Assembly: GCA_905182175.1 (NCBI GenBank)
Contig: CAJJAT010000013.1
Span: forward strand, 1-64,000
DNA length: 64,000 nucleotides
DNA from: Flavobacteriales bacterium UBA1494
GTDB lineage: Bacteria; Bacteroidota; Bacteroidia; Flavobacteriales_E; Vicingaceae
Direction of reading: 5' to 3'
Part shown: positions 17,849-28,500 of the stretch, piece after piece
Position numbering within the stretch: the stretch's first letter is position 1
Layout: each line of letters opens with the position of its first letter
Notes under the pieces: generated by a model
Database searches by the model: none
What the model was told of the DNA's origin: nothing
Seen by the model: only the letters and a program-made list of their open reading frames with translations
Translations under genes and position numbers: made by a program

Positions 17849-20650
17849 ATGCCGATACCTGTTGAAGAGTTAGATCCTAAGAAACACATTATAATTAAAG
17901 GTGCGCGGGTTCACAACCTAAAAAACATCGATGTCGCTATTCCGCGAAATAAATTGGTGGTAATTACTGGGCTTTCGGGTTCGGGAAAATCATCTTTAGC
18001 CTTTAGCACGTTATATGCGGAAGGGCAGCGTAGATACGTAGAAAGTTTATCGTCTTACGCTAGGCAATTCTTGGGTAAGGTAGAAAAACCCGATGTTGAT
18101 TATATAAAAGGAGTAGCTCCGGCAATTGCTATTGAGCAAAAAGTGAACACAACCAATTCACGGTCAACGGTAGGCACCACAACTGAGATTTACGATTACT
18201 TAAAATTAATGTACGCCAGAATTGGCAAGACAATATCACCTACAACTGGCAAAGAGGTTAGTCGTGACCAGTTGGAAGATGTTGTTAATTTCATACTCGG
18301 TCTTCCACAAAAGGCACGAGTATATTTAATTGCTCCTATTAATTTAAAGGCGATTAAAAGCTCGGAGAATAAAATTCAATTGTTATTGCAACAAGGATTT
18401 AGTAGAGCGTTGGTGAAAGGGAAGGTTGAAATGCTGGAAGATTTAGTTCCTGACGAAAAGAAATTTAGTATACTAGAGATTATCGTCGATCGTTTTGTAA
18501 TTAACGAAGGAATAGAAGATGAAGAAGGTAGAATTGGGGATTCGGTGGAAACTACTTTTTATGAAGGTAAAAGCAATTGTGTTGTAGCATACGAGGTAGA
18601 AGGGAAGTTGAAAGTTAAAAAGTTCAATAATTTATTTGAAGAAGAAGGGAAAGAGTTTCTAGAGCCATCTGTTCATTTATTTAGCTTTAATAATCCAATA
18701 GGTGCTTGCCCGAAGTGCGAAGGTTTTGGTAAAGTAATAGGAATTGACGAGGACGTTGTGATTCCAAATAAGGCACTTTCTGTGTATCAAAATGCAATTG
18801 CTTGTTGGAAAGGTGAGAAAATGCAGGTTTGGAAAGATTCTTTAATTCGAAATGCTGAGAAGTTTGGTTTTCCAATTCATAAACCAATATTTGAACTAAG
18901 TACAGAGCAATACGAAACGTTATGGACAGGAAATAGGCACTTTAAAGGGTTGGATGATTTCTTCTCTTACTTGAGTTCAAAAAGTTATAAGATCCATTTT
19001 CGGGTAATGTTGGCTCGTTACCGCGGAAGAACTACTTGTCCTGATTGCAAGGGAAATCGTTTGAGGAAGGAAACGAATTATGTTAAAGTAGGAGATAAAT
19101 CAATAAATGACCTAGTAAGTATCTCTATGTATGATTTGGGTACTTATTTTGATGGCTTAAAACTAGACAAGCACGATACAACGATTGCGAAACGTCTGTT
19201 GATTGAGATTAAAAACAGGATCAAGTATTTACAAGATGTTGGAGTTGGTTATTTGAGTTTGAATAGACCTGCAAACACCTTGTCTGGGGGAGAATCTCAA
19301 CGAATAAATTTAGCGACCTCATTGGGAAGCAGTTTGGTAGGTTCTATGTATATTCTAGATGAACCAAGTATAGGACTTCACCCAAAGGATACAGAGCGGT
19401 TGATTGATATTTTGAGGTCGTTACGAGATTTAGGAAACACTGTGATAGTAGTGGAGCATGACGAGGAAATAATTAGAGCGGCAGATGAAATCATAGATTT
19501 AGGTCCTGAGGCCGGAAGCCAAGGGGGGCACCTTGTATTTCAAGGCGATGCAAAAGCGCTTACAAAGGCAAATACCTTAACTTCAGATTATTTAAACCAT
19601 AAAAAAAAGGTTTCCGATAAAACAGAAATACGAACCTCTAACAATTATATTGAGGTATTTGGAGCGAGGGAAAATAACTTAAAGGGAGTGGATTGTAAGT
19701 TTCCACTAAATGCAATGACTGTTGTTTCAGGTGTTAGTGGGTCGGGAAAATCATCTTTAATTAAAAAGATTGTATATCCTTCTTTAATGAAAAAATTAGG
19801 CGGATATGGCGAAAAAACAGGTGTTTACAAGGAAATTACAGGGGCAATAGAATTGCTAAAGGACGTTCAATTTATTGATCAAAATCCTATAGGTAAATCT
19901 TCTAGGTCGAATCCGGTAACGTATATAAAAGCATACGACGAAATTAGAGCGTTGTTTACCTCTTTGGGATTGTCAAAATCTAGAGGATATAAACCTGCTT
20001 TCTTTTCGTTTAATGTAGACGGTGGTCGCTGCGAGGTTTGCCAAGGAGAAGGAGAAATTACTGAAGAAATGCAGTTTATGGCTGACATTCATTTGGTTTG
20101 TGAAGAGTGTGACGGTAAACGCTTTAAGGATGAGATTTTAGAAGTAAAATTTAAAGGTAAAAATGTTGCCGACGTTTTGGATATGACCGTGCAAGATGCG
20201 GTTGACTTTTTCAAATCGTTTGAAGACGATAGAAGTTCGTTAAAAGTAGCAGAACGATTAGCGCCATTGTTAGAAGTTGGTTTGGGATATGTTAAACTAG
20301 GTCAAGCTTCAGGAACACTAAGCGGAGGAGAGGCACAGCGAATAAAGTTGGCGAGTTATTTGGGAAAAGGTGGAACGAATAATCATACTCTTTTTATTTT
20401 TGATGAACCTACTACTGGATTGCATTTTCATGACATTTCTAAACTGCTATACTCCTTTGATGCGCTGATTAAGAAAGGACATTCCTTATTAATTATTGAG
20501 CACAATCCAGAAGTTATAAAACATGCTGATTGGGTAATTGATTTAGGGCCTGAAGGTGGCGACCAAGGAGGGGAGTTAGTCTTTCAGGGAACTGTCAAAG
20601 ACATGATGAAGTCCAAGAAGTCTGTAACTGCAAAGTATTTATCTGTTTAA
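17849..20650 (+). CDS. uvrA: Excinuclease ABC subunit A
   Basis: Damage-recognition ATPase of nucleotide excision repair, 933 residues. It has two ABC modules: Walker [10 protein letters not shown] with signature LSGGESQR and [11 protein letters not shown], and GVSGSGKSS with LSGGEAQR and FDEPTTGLH. The zinc modules are present as [24 protein letters not shown] and CEECDGKR. The [18 protein letters not shown] block near residue 70 is characteristic. The ATG at 17849 is preferred to the TTG at 17837. Its last 12 bases overlap the end of the convergent giant gene. Confidence 0.97.
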   Translation: MPIPVEELDPKKHIIIKGARVHNLKNIDVAIPRNKLVVITGLSGSGKSSLAFSTLYAEGQRRYVESLSSYARQFLGKVEKPDVDYIKGVAPAIAIEQKVNTTNSRSTVGTTTEIYDYLKLMYARIGKTISPTTGKEVSRDQLEDVVNFILGLPQKARVYLIAPINLKAIKSSENKIQLLLQQGFSRALVKGKVEMLEDLVPDEKKFSILEIIVDRFVINEGIEDEEGRIGDSVETTFYEGKSNCVVAYEVEGKLKVKKFNNLFEEEGKEFLEPSVHLFSFNNPIGACPKCEGFGKVIGIDEDVVIPNKALSVYQNAIACWKGEKMQVWKDSLIRNAEKFGFPIHKPIFELSTEQYETLWTGNRHFKGLDDFFSYLSSKSYKIHFRVMLARYRGRTTCPDCKGNRLRKETNYVKVGDKSINDLVSISMYDLGTYFDGLKLDKHDTTIAKRLLIEIKNRIKYLQDVGVGYLSLNRPANTLSGGESQRINLATSLGSSLVGSMYILDEPSIGLHPKDTERLIDILRSLRDLGNTVIVVEHDEEIIRAADEIIDLGPEAGSQGGHLVFQGDAKALTKANTLTSDYLNHKKKVSDKTEIRTSNNYIEVFGARENNLKGVDCKFPLNAMTVVSGVSGSGKSSLIKKIVYPSLMKKLGGYGEKTGVYKEITGAIELLKDVQFIDQNPIGKSSRSNPVTYIKAYDEIRALFTSLGLSKSRGYKPAFFSFNVDGGRCEVCQGEGEITEEMQFMADIHLVCEECDGKRFKDEILEVKFKGKNVADVLDMTVQDAVDFFKSFEDDRSSLKVAERLAPLLEVGLGYVKLGQASGTLSGGEAQRIKLASYLGKGGTNNHTLFIFDEPTTGLHFHDISKLLYSFDALIKKGHSLLIIEHNPEVIKHADWVIDLGPEGGDQGGELVFQGTVKDMMKSKKSVTAKYLSV

Positions 20651-23600
20651 GAGAATGTTCCCTTTAATAGTGTATATTTTTTCGTTAGGTGCTTTGTAGT
20701 TGAGTACATAATAATAAACACCTGCTTTTAGAGCTTTCCCTTTTTTGGTTCCGTCCCAAGTAGCACTTTGCTGAGAAGAATTGAATACTTTTTCACCCCA
20801 CCTACTGTATATTTCGATAGAATACTTTTCAAGTGTACAGGAAATTGAGGGAGCAAATTGGTCGTTAATCAAATCATTGTTTGGTGTAAACATATTAGGT
20901 ACGGACACTTCACATTTACATTGTTCCGTTACTTTAATTGAATCAACTCTACTGCCACAAGTATTGGTGATTTTTACGTAGTAATTTCCTCCATCTGCTA
21001 TTACATAATCGCGGTTGGTGTTGCCATCTTGCCATAAATAAGTTGAGTTTAATAGAGGTAAATTAAGCTGTATTACTTCCTCCTCATCGCCACAAATTGT
21101 TGCTGAAGATGGCAGGAAAGAAGCTCCGAGAGTATCGAAAGTCTCAATTCGAATTGAATCCCTTGCAGAGCAACCATCAACTGTAAAACTTAACCAATAA
21201 TTGTTTTTTTGGAAAGCTTTGATACTGTTTCCTATTGTACTGTCATTCCATAAATAAGTTGCTGTGAATGAAGGCTGAGAAAGAGTTAAAGTATCACCTG
21301 TACATATGGTTGTGTCAGGACCTAAATTGACCGTTGGTGTGGGTTTAACAATAATATTTATTGAATCTCTGCTTATACAGCCATTGTCTAATAATTCAAG
21401 CCAATAGTCGCCTGAAGAGGAGACAGTAATAAATGTATCAATACTTCCTGTATTCCACAAGTAACTTACAGAAGCAGTTTGGATTGTACTACTGATTCTT
21501 TCACCAAAACAAATTGCCGTGTCGTTGCCAAGCTCTGCAATAGGTTTGTTTTTATATTGAATTGAAATTGAATCTCTAGTTATACATCCGTTAGTAGTAG
21601 TTAATTCTAACCAATAAATACCGGAACTTGAAATAGTATTTGTTGGAGCCGAAGTACTGTCGTTCCATAAGTAACTATAGCTGGGTTCAGCGAAGTCATA
21701 ATCAACAAAATCGCCTTCACAAAGGGTTGTGTCATTTCCTAAAAACAAATTATCTAACGCAGGAATTGATTGGATATTAATGGAGTCTCTACCTGAGCAT
21801 CCATTTGCATTTGTAACTTCAACCCAATACAAACCTTCTTTACCTACTGATAGATTTGGTCCTGTGGAACTATCGGACCACAAGTAGGTTCCGGAAAGAG
21901 TTGTAACATCTAAAACAATGGTATCATTCGGGCATAGTGTTGTGTCAGTCCCTAATTTCAGGCTTAATAGAGGAAAATAATCAATGTTTATGGTATCATT
22001 ATATGAACAATTATTAATCGTTATGATTACTGAGAATCTTCCTGCCTGTTTTACAACAATGGCCGAATCAGAGGCACCATTTGACCATAAGTACGATCCA
22101 CCTAAAGTAGTTGCATCAAGATTAAGAGAATCTCCTATACATAGGGTAGTGTCTGTGCCTATGTTAATTGAGAAGGTTCCTAAACTATTTGTAGGTCCAA
22201 AAATATTTTGAACATTACGTAGTAAAATTCCACTTTGACCAGAAGTGGCTCCATAATTAGACTGTTGGCATGAACTCGGAGATCTGGTTACAATTCCTGA
22301 ACTGCCTGTTTGAATACTGTAGGCTACTGAGCTATGCGGTAGTCCTGTTATTTTAATGATTCCGCTTCCGCCACTACCTCCAGTGCCGAAACAACTAATT
22401 CTGTCAATATTATTTCCTCCATTTCCGCCGTCAACGCTTATGGTAACTGGTGAATTGTAATTGGTTATATCTAAGAGTATTGAACCGCCGGCTCCACCAC
22501 CGCCAGCTCCGTCATTTGAAGCATTTTTGGCAGAAATTCCATTTGAGGAAACTCTCTTGTTCAATGCAATAATTTCATTGGTTTTTATTAAAATAATTCC
22601 ACCACCATTTCCTCCCGAGCTTCCTAGGTTATCATTGGCGTCTCCACTTCCTGCACCACCACCCATAACGGTCCTTTCGGGAAAAGAGGCATAGTCAAAT
22701 GCTGCGCCGCCAATACCTCCAACTGCTGCTGCTCCACAAGTAAACCATTCATTACCGCCGCTTCCACCAACTCCTGCATTTCCTCCACCTGCCCCTCCTG
22801 AATTTGAACTGTTTCCACCACCACCAGCAGTTGAGAAATGTCCTCTACCGTAAAATTTAGCTGAATCGAGCTTGCTAATCCCTTCGCCTTTTTGACCGCC
22901 GTTAAAATTTCCCTTTGGAGCAAAATAATCGGTTTTACCGCAATTTGATGTGTTTTGAGTATACGTGCCCGCAAAAGCTCTTCCACCACGGAAACCTTTT
23001 CCATCTGTATTGATGTCCGCATTTAAAATTAGACTGTTAGTTGCCTCAAAAGCTAAGATTCCACCAGTTTCCCCATCCCAATCTTTTGCGGTTAGTGTAT
23101 CGGTTACTATTGCATTAGCAAATTTTGGGAAGCTCACAACTTGCAGAGAGCCGTTTTCATCATAAGTATTGATGAACTTATTGAAGAAAATGAAAGTATC
23201 CCCGCGGATTTCATTGATAAAAGCCCTTTCATGTAATCCAACTGAATTAATGTTGGATACATCGCCAAAAATGGATCCGTTTGTTGTGTTTGCTGTAGCA
23301 CCTTGCATTTGAGCAATTACAATTTGATCACCTACTTGAAAAGAACTTGGATTTTTTAGCAATAGAGTATCTGCGCAAAACCCAATGCCTAAGGAGTTTA
23401 CTTTCGAATAGTTGTTGATTATTCCTGAAATTAAGTTAGAATTAGGCTGCTGAAATATTACACGAATAGTATCTCTAATGATGCAAATTCCAGAAGTAAC
23501 TTCAGCCCAATATATACCCGTAGCGGTTACTTTTAAGGTTTGTCCATTCGAATTATCTGACCAAAGAACAGTTGCGTTTGGTGAATCTACATTTAAGACT

Positions 23601-25138
23601 AAAGAATCTCCGACTTGCAGAATAGTATCGTTTCCAAAGGAAAAGTTTTCTAAACGAGAGTTTACATAGATAGAATCAACCTTAGAGCAGTTATTGTCAG
23701 TTACTGTTACAGAATAAATTCCGGACTGTTTCACTTTTAGCTCGGATCTAGTTGAATTACTATTCCAAAGGTAGGTTGCACTTGGAACACTTACGCTAGC
23801 AATTAAAGTTATCGAGTCTCCAGCACATAGGTTAGTGTCTGGGCCAATAGATGGTTGAATGTTAGGTCCAAATTGAACTTGTATAGAATCTCTTGATGTA
23901 CAAGCTGACTCAGTACGATCAACCCAATAAAGTCCGGGCTGTTTTATTTTGAGTGTTGCGTTAGTTGAATTGTCAGACCACAAGTAGGTGGCATTGGGAG
24001 TTGTTGCGCTTAAGATTATCGAATCACCAAAACACAATAATGTATCAGCTCCAAGATTTAATGAAGATGCAAGGCTGAGAGTCACGTTTATTGTGTCAAA
24101 CTTTGAGCAGTTGTTTAAATTAACGGTTACTCCGTAATTTCCTGTTTGCTTTACCCATATTCTTGCGGCTGTTTCACCCGTATTCCATATGTACGTAGCT
24201 CCATTCACTGCAGCATTTAATTCAATTGAATCTTCACAAATCGTAATGTCTGTTCCGAGGAAGTTATTCTTCGTACCTATGTTAAACTCAAAAAAGACGT
24301 CAAATCCTGATAAACCTGAAACGGTGGTATCTAATATTATTGAAGGCAAAGATCCTTGAAAATCGGTTTGTTTTATTTGAAGACCGTTTCCAGAATTGCT
24401 CAGGAAATAATAAATCGAATTGTTGCAGAAGTCAGCAGTGACTGTGCCTATTGTAGCGGTTGATGCCTCTGAAACTAAAGTTATTAAACCCGTTCCGTCT
24501 GTTTTAATTTTTTGAAGTCTATTACCATTTCTATTGGTAAACAAAATAGAGGAGTCTTCTTTAATCAGCTTAATATCAAAAATAAAATCACTAGCACTAT
24601 AAATCGTTGTAATATTTACTCCTGTTAATAAATCTGCACGTTTTATACTTCTTGTGCCTGGCGTCAATTCAGACCAATATATAAAATTACTCACATTGTC
24701 AATTTCTATACCAAGAACAGGAGAGCTTGTTGATAGATTAACTAATGAAACTGTGTTAGCACCGTTCGTATCACAAGAAAAAATAGTTGTACCGCCGGGA
24801 AGATAGTAATAAACCTTATTGTTATCTCCGTCAACATTTATAGTTGAGACATTGGTTATGTTAGTTTTTACATCAACTCTGTTTGTTCCTAATGGATTGG
24901 CATCTACTTTTTGTATTTTATTTAAACCTCCTGCTGACCAATATACTTTGCCTGTGTTTTGATCAACCCTTACCCTGCGGATAAGAGTTTGGCCAATCTG
25001 TATGGTGTTTGAAGCGCCAGAAGATTGATTGTAGGAAAAGAATGAATTGTTGTTTTGTGTCCCACAGAAAAATAGATTTTGACCAATGGCATTAAAATAG
25101 AGATTAACCAGTATAACCATTAGAACTCCTCTTTTCAT
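20639..25138 (-). CDS. Giant T9SS type B cargo with YWTD-like, Ig-like and glycine-rich regions
   Basis: Predicted cell-surface protein of 1499 residues. After a signal peptide (residues 1-19) comes a region of about 260 residues with YWTD/LDL-receptor-like strands (VYYYLPGG, FIYWSELTPG). Four repeats of the 'LGxDTxxCxGDSxxL...YLWSDNST...GxYWVxxT...DSI' type follow. Then comes a ~430-residue block with a very glycine-rich core (runs such as GGAGGGNAGVGGSGG), and six more repeats. The C-terminal ~90 residues are a type B (gliding-associated) sorting domain: NMFTPNNDLINDQF, IYSRWGEKVF, WDGTKKGKALKAGVYYYVL. It is the last gene of a six-gene operon and begins directly after the mscS stop. It could be an adhesin; no enzymatic domain is visible. 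Confidence 0.88.
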   Translation of the reverse strand: MKRGVLMVILVNLYFNAIGQNLFFCGTQNNNSFFSYNQSSGASNTIQIGQTLIRRVRVDQNTGKVYWSAGGLNKIQKVDANPLGTNRVDVKTNITNVSTINVDGDNNKVYYYLPGGTTIFSCDTNGANTVSLVNLSTSSPVLGIEIDNVSNFIYWSELTPGTRSIKRADLLTGVNITTIYSASDFIFDIKLIKEDSSILFTNRNGNRLQKIKTDGTGLITLVSEASTATIGTVTADFCNNSIYYFLSNSGNGLQIKQTDFQGSLPSIILDTTVSGLSGFDVFFEFNIGTKNNFLGTDITICEDSIELNAAVNGATYIWNTGETAARIWVKQTGNYGVTVNLNNCSKFDTINVTLSLASSLNLGADTLLCFGDSIILSATTPNATYLWSDNSTNATLKIKQPGLYWVDRTESACTSRDSIQVQFGPNIQPSIGPDTNLCAGDSITLIASVSVPSATYLWNSNSTRSELKVKQSGIYSVTVTDNNCSKVDSIYVNSRLENFSFGNDTILQVGDSLVLNVDSPNATVLWSDNSNGQTLKVTATGIYWAEVTSGICIIRDTIRVIFQQPNSNLISGIINNYSKVNSLGIGFCADTLLLKNPSSFQVGDQIVIAQMQGATANTTNGSIFGDVSNINSVGLHERAFINEIRGDTFIFFNKFINTYDENGSLQVVSFPKFANAIVTDTLTAKDWDGETGGILAFEATNSLILNADINTDGKGFRGGRAFAGTYTQNTSNCGKTDYFAPKGNFNGGQKGEGISKLDSAKFYGRGHFSTAGGGGNSSNSGGAGGGNAGVGGSGGNEWFTCGAAAVGGIGGAAFDYASFPERTVMGGGAGSGDANDNLGSSGGNGGGIILIKTNEIIALNKRVSSNGISAKNASNDGAGGGGAGGSILLDITNYNSPVTISVDGGNGGNNIDRISCFGTGGSGGSGIIKITGLPHSSVAYSIQTGSSGIVTRSPSSCQQSNYGATSGQSGILLRNVQNIFGPTNSLGTFSINIGTDTTLCIGDSLNLDATTLGGSYLWSNGASDSAIVVKQAGRFSVIITINNCSYNDTINIDYFPLLSLKLGTDTTLCPNDTIVLDVTTLSGTYLWSDSSTGPNLSVGKEGLYWVEVTNANGCSGRDSINIQSIPALDNLFLGNDTTLCEGDFVDYDFAEPSYSYLWNDSTSAPTNTISSSGIYWLELTTTNGCITRDSISIQYKNKPIAELGNDTAICFGERISSTIQTASVSYLWNTGSIDTFITVSSSGDYWLELLDNGCISRDSINIIVKPTPTVNLGPDTTICTGDTLTLSQPSFTATYLWNDSTIGNSIKAFQKNNYWLSFTVDGCSARDSIRIETFDTLGASFLPSSATICGDEEEVIQLNLPLLNSTYLWQDGNTNRDYVIADGGNYYVKITNTCGSRVDSIKVTEQCKCEVSVPNMFTPNNDLINDQFAPSISCTLEKYSIEIYSRWGEKVFNSSQQSATWDGTKKGKALKAGVYYYVLNYKAPNEKIYTIKGNILLNR

Positions 25139-26395
25139 CTAACCTATTGCTTTTTTAAAATCAGCGCCACTTGGGCTTTGGAATAGCGATAATTCAAATT
25201 GAGATATAACCGCCAATATGTGATCAAAAATGTCCGACTGAATTCCTTCATAACTTATCCATTCGATGTCATTGCTAAATGCATAAATCTGCAACGGAAT
25301 ACCGTTAGTTGTTGGATCAAGTTGACGTACCAATATAGTTAAGTCTTGATTTATTTTAGGATGATTTTTCAAATAGTTTACTAAATATGCCCTGAAGGTA
25401 CCAATATTTGTGATTCGTCTTCCATTTGAAATCAAAGAAGTATCGATATTATTCTCTTGATTGTATGCTAGTATATCGTTCTCCTTATTCGGAATATAAT
25501 CTTTTAGTAAATGAATTTTTTTAAACTTTTCAATCAACTTTTGGTCTGCAAACTTCACGGTTGATTGGTTGACAAAGATGGAACGGGCAATTCTTCTAGA
25601 ACCTGTTTCTTGCATTCCCCTCCAATTCTTAAATGAATCGGATATAAGAGAGTAGGTAGGAACTGTAGTAATCGTTTTGTCCCAATTTTTAACTTTAACC
25701 GTTGTTAAATTTATTTCAATTACGTCCCCATCAGCTCCAAACTTCTCCATACTAATCCAGTCGCCAACCCTTATCATGTCGTTTGCCGAAAGCTGAATAC
25801 TGCCAATAAAACCGAGTAGCGTATCTTTGAAAACCAGAATTACTACTGCAGTCATAGCTCCAAAGGCACCGAAAAAGAACGTTATTTTAGTTTTGGCTAA
25901 AATAGAAAGGATTATAAGGGTTAGAATAATGGATATAATAATTTTAGCCAGCTGAAAAAAGCTATCTAATGGCTTGTCTTTGAGTGATTCAATTCTGCTA
26001 ACAATTGTTTTGACAACATTTAAAATTCTAAAAAAAAGTATTAAGAAAACGATAATAAAAATAGTTTTACTTAGGCGCTCAAGATAATCGACCCATATCA
26101 ATTCCTGATCTAAAAGTTCAGGAATTACGTAAAAAATGAACATAACAGGAACAAGGTGCGCAAAAGCATAAAAGACTTTATGTTCCACCAATAAATCATC
26201 CCAATCGGTTTTACTCTTTTTTACTAATCGAATAAAAACGGTAAATAGAATGTAACGTGCGACCTTGTCGATTAGGTAAGCAATGACAAGAACCGTAAAA
26301 ACAAGTGCTAGAATAGCTATAAAATTAGACCAGTATTGAGAGAGTCCCGAAGAAATCAATAATTCAATAAAGTTTGACTTAAGTAGTTGTATCAT
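25139..26395 (-). CDS. Mechanosensitive ion channel of the MscS family
   Basis: Inner-membrane tension-gated channel, 418 residues. Four hydrophobic helices occupy about residues 18-185, with the pore-lining helix FFFGAFGAMTAVVILVFKDTLLGFIGSIQL. The MscS beta domain follows (DMIRVGDWISM, GDVIEINLTTVKVKNWD, TTVPTYSLISDSFKNW), and then a C-terminal alpha/beta domain with the inserted LNI/YbdG-like segment. The start overlaps the previous gene by ATGA, and the stop abuts the start of the giant T9SS cargo gene, so expression is coupled with envelope proteins. Confidence 0.93.
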   Translation of the reverse strand: MIQLLKSNFIELLISSGLSQYWSNFIAILALVFTVLVIAYLIDKVARYILFTVFIRLVKKSKTDWDDLLVEHKVFYAFAHLVPVMFIFYVIPELLDQELIWVDYLERLSKTIFIIVFLILFFRILNVVKTIVSRIESLKDKPLDSFFQLAKIIISIILTLIILSILAKTKITFFFGAFGAMTAVVILVFKDTLLGFIGSIQLSANDMIRVGDWISMEKFGADGDVIEINLTTVKVKNWDKTITTVPTYSLISDSFKNWRGMQETGSRRIARSIFVNQSTVKFADQKLIEKFKKIHLLKDYIPNKENDILAYNQENNIDTSLISNGRRITNIGTFRAYLVNYLKNHPKINQDLTILVRQLDPTTNGIPLQIYAFSNDIEWISYEGIQSDIFDHILAVISQFELSLFQSPSGADFKKAIG

Positions 26396-27120
26396 TTTCT
26401 TCTCTTTGTTTTTCTTTCTGGGTTTTCGTGAAAGAAGTACTTCAGGTCTATTGTAAGGTAGTTTCCTAAAATATCGAATTCCGATTGTTTTATAATCTGT
26501 TGATTGTCATCAATTATTCCTGCTTTAGCGGTTGTTATTGCCGTAAATGGCCGTTTGTATGAGAATCCTAAATAATAGAAGCCCTTATCCGCTGTGCGAT
26601 ATTCAAAACCTAAATTAGCAATTAAAGAGGGTAGGACCCAGGAAGTTCTGAATGACCTGTGGTAGTATTGGGAATTGCCGGATTGCCAATCAGATGGCAG
26701 AAAGTCAGCAGTAAGGCCGAATGAAGTATTTAAAAATAATTCTCTTCCCAACTGAACATAGACTAGTCCTGTTATAGGTATTTCGTAAATTACATATGAA
26801 AACTCCTCGTCTATGTTTAGGTCAGAGGAATTGTCGGCTATTTTTAAACCGAAGTTTTTTTTAGAGTAATTAATTCCTGTTTCAAGTGAGACCTGCTTTG
26901 TAAGCCCTTTTCTAATGACCATACCAAAAGCGTAGCCACTTTGCGGTGTAATGGTGTAACTTACATTTTCAACCTCCTGGCTTTGCGGTCCAGTGTTTAT
27001 TATTTCTGAACTCAAGATTGGTTTAAACTGAAGACCAACTGTTGTTACTCTCTCTTGGGCATTTGTAATGACTGTGCAAGAAAGCAGCAAGGCCGCAAGA
27101 AAAAACCTGATTTGATACAT
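26392..27120 (-). CDS. Outer-membrane beta-barrel protein
   Basis: A 242-residue protein with a signal peptide (cleavage after NAQ near residue 21) and about eight to ten amphipathic strands. Examples are TVGLQFKPIL, GYAFGMVIRKGLTKQVSLETGINYS, ITGLVYVQLG, LIANLGFEYR and GFYYLGFSYK. The end, NYLTIDLKYFFHE, resembles a terminal barrel strand, followed by a basic tail. It fits the PorT/OmpW-like small barrels common in this phylum; no specific function is visible. It overlaps mscS by four bases. Confidence 0.8.
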   Translation of the reverse strand: MYQIRFFLAALLLSCTVITNAQERVTTVGLQFKPILSSEIINTGPQSQEVENVSYTITPQSGYAFGMVIRKGLTKQVSLETGINYSKKNFGLKIADNSSDLNIDEEFSYVIYEIPITGLVYVQLGRELFLNTSFGLTADFLPSDWQSGNSQYYHRSFRTSWVLPSLIANLGFEYRTADKGFYYLGFSYKRPFTAITTAKAGIIDDNQQIIKQSEFDILGNYLTIDLKYFFHENPERKTKRRK

Positions 27121-27148
27121 GCCTCAAAGTTACTTTTAAAAACTAGAT

Positions 27149-27478
27149 TTAATCAGCTAATAAACCGCCTACAATACCCAGTCCTACAACAATAATTGAA
27201 ATTATAATTAGGAAGTACCTGAAAAAAAGATCAGGAATAAACTTATTTCGGAATTTACCGATAGTTAGGTAGTTGAGGTTTTTAGCGATGTCAAATTTGG
27301 AGATGTGAATCCCGTAATAAATTCGTTGATCTCCATCACTGTCAATTTGTTTTTCAAACGGCACATTGCTTTCTGCAAGTAAATTTTCAAAGTGAGACGC
27401 ATGCTCAGTTTTACTAAAATAGAAAACCTTCGTATTCCTGTTGGTCGGGTGATCTTGAAAGTTGACTGTTGAGATCAT
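27149..27478 (-). CDS. Small membrane protein, C-terminal anchor
   Basis: A 109-residue protein. The N-terminal ~80 residues are hydrophilic, with a compact alpha/beta look (KVFYFSKTEHASHFENLLAESNVPFEKQID), then one hydrophobic helix (LFFRYFLIIISIIVVGLGIVGGLL) to the end. It is probably a tail-anchored inner-membrane protein. The first residues of the gene overlap the end of the M23 peptidase gene by ATGA, so it belongs to the same operon. No family is recognised with certainty; the soluble half looks like a DUF2007-type 'two-strand, helix' domain. Confidence 0.75.
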   Translation of the reverse strand: MISTVNFQDHPTNRNTKVFYFSKTEHASHFENLLAESNVPFEKQIDSDGDQRIYYGIHISKFDIAKNLNYLTIGKFRNKFIPDLFFRYFLIIISIIVVGLGIVGGLLAD

Positions 27479-28500
27479 AGTTGAGCCACCATTAATTTTT
27501 GACCAATGCGTAAGGTGCGGTTTCGTTTTATGCTGTTAAGACTGCATAGTTCTGTTACGCTAGTGCCATAAAGGATTGCAATTTTAAACAAATTTTCACC
27601 CTTTTTCACTGTGTGAAAGTTAATCCCATCTGGAACAGCGGCAAAACTGTACTTCGTCTTTATTAATTTAATTGAATTTGTCTTTAATTTATTGGTATTG
27701 AAGTCTATAATGCTTTTAGGGTTGAGCGGATTTCCTTTAAACCTTACTTCGAAGTGCAGATGGCTGCCGGATGATCTTCCTGAGCTTCCGCCCAAACCGA
27801 CTACTTGGCCCGCCTCAACAATATCGCCGGGCTTAACTTTTAAGCGGTGTAAATGCGCATATAGGGTTTCTAAGCCATTGTAGTGCCTTATAATAACAAC
27901 TCTTCCATAACCTGGGTGCATTCTTGCAACTCTAACCATACCATCGAAACTCGCGACAACCGGATCCCAAACCTCTAAATCGATATCTATTCCATTGTGG
28001 GATCTACCGCTTCTCCAACCGAAATTGGAAGTTATTAAACCCTTATACGGGTTGTAAAATCGGCATTCGTTAAGGGTGTCTTCTAAAACTAATTTTCTGC
28101 TTTCGCCAACTTTCAAATCGCTAACTACTTTGTTAAAAAGTTGGTACGTATCCCATTTTTTATACATGGAACGAGAAGGATACATACTTGAGTCATAAAA
28201 TCCGGTTAACGAAACGTAAATGTCTTTTTGTAGCTTTTTATTCTCCACGTAATCGCTCAATTCAATGAGCATTCTATCGGGAATGCTATCCAAGGAAAGT
28301 AAGGAGTCAACTAGTTCAATTATCTGCTCACCATTAAGGTTGCTTATATTGTTTGAAGCTGACTTAGAGTTGGTATTTATTACAATGGCAGGAACTATTA
28401 ATTTCTTACTCTCGTTTTTTTGCGCATCTAGTCGAGTAGACGTGACTAGAGCCATGAAAATCAAGATAAACTTTAGGGAGTAATGTTTAGTTATCGCCAT
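27475..28500 (-). CDS. M23 metallopeptidase with C-terminal LysM domain
   Basis: Peptidoglycan-directed zinc endopeptidase or LytM-type activator, 341 residues, with an N-terminal signal segment. The peptidase domain lies at about residues 150-260 and contains the zinc and catalytic motifs: HNGIDIDL (first His and Asp), LYAHLHRL and GSHLHFEVRF. All catalytic histidines are present, so it may be an active hydrolase. A LysM domain (HTVKKGENLFKIAILYGTSVTELCSLN...LRIGQKLMV) forms the C-terminus and should bind peptidoglycan. The gene overlaps its upstream neighbour by 14 bases and its downstream neighbour by 4. Confidence 0.93.
   Translation of the reverse strand: MAITKHYSLKFILIFMALVTSTRLDAQKNESKKLIVPAIVINTNSKSASNNISNLNGEQIIELVDSLLSLDSIPDRMLIELSDYVENKKLQKDIYVSLTGFYDSSMYPSRSMYKKWDTYQLFNKVVSDLKVGESRKLVLEDTLNECRFYNPYKGLITSNFGWRSGRSHNGIDIDLEVWDPVVASFDGMVRVARMHPGYGRVVIIRHYNGLETLYAHLHRLKVKPGDIVEAGQVVGLGGSSGRSSGSHLHFEVRFKGNPLNPKSIIDFNTNKLKTNSIKLIKTKYSFAAVPDGINFHTVKKGENLFKIAILYGTSVTELCSLNSIKRNRTLRIGQKLMVAQL

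Noticed and set aside
22461-23022. Open frames rich in Pro/Ala or Val/Glu on both strands
   Set aside because: They are frame shadows of the glycine-rich core of the giant T9SS protein, where repeated GGN codons avoid stops in other frames.
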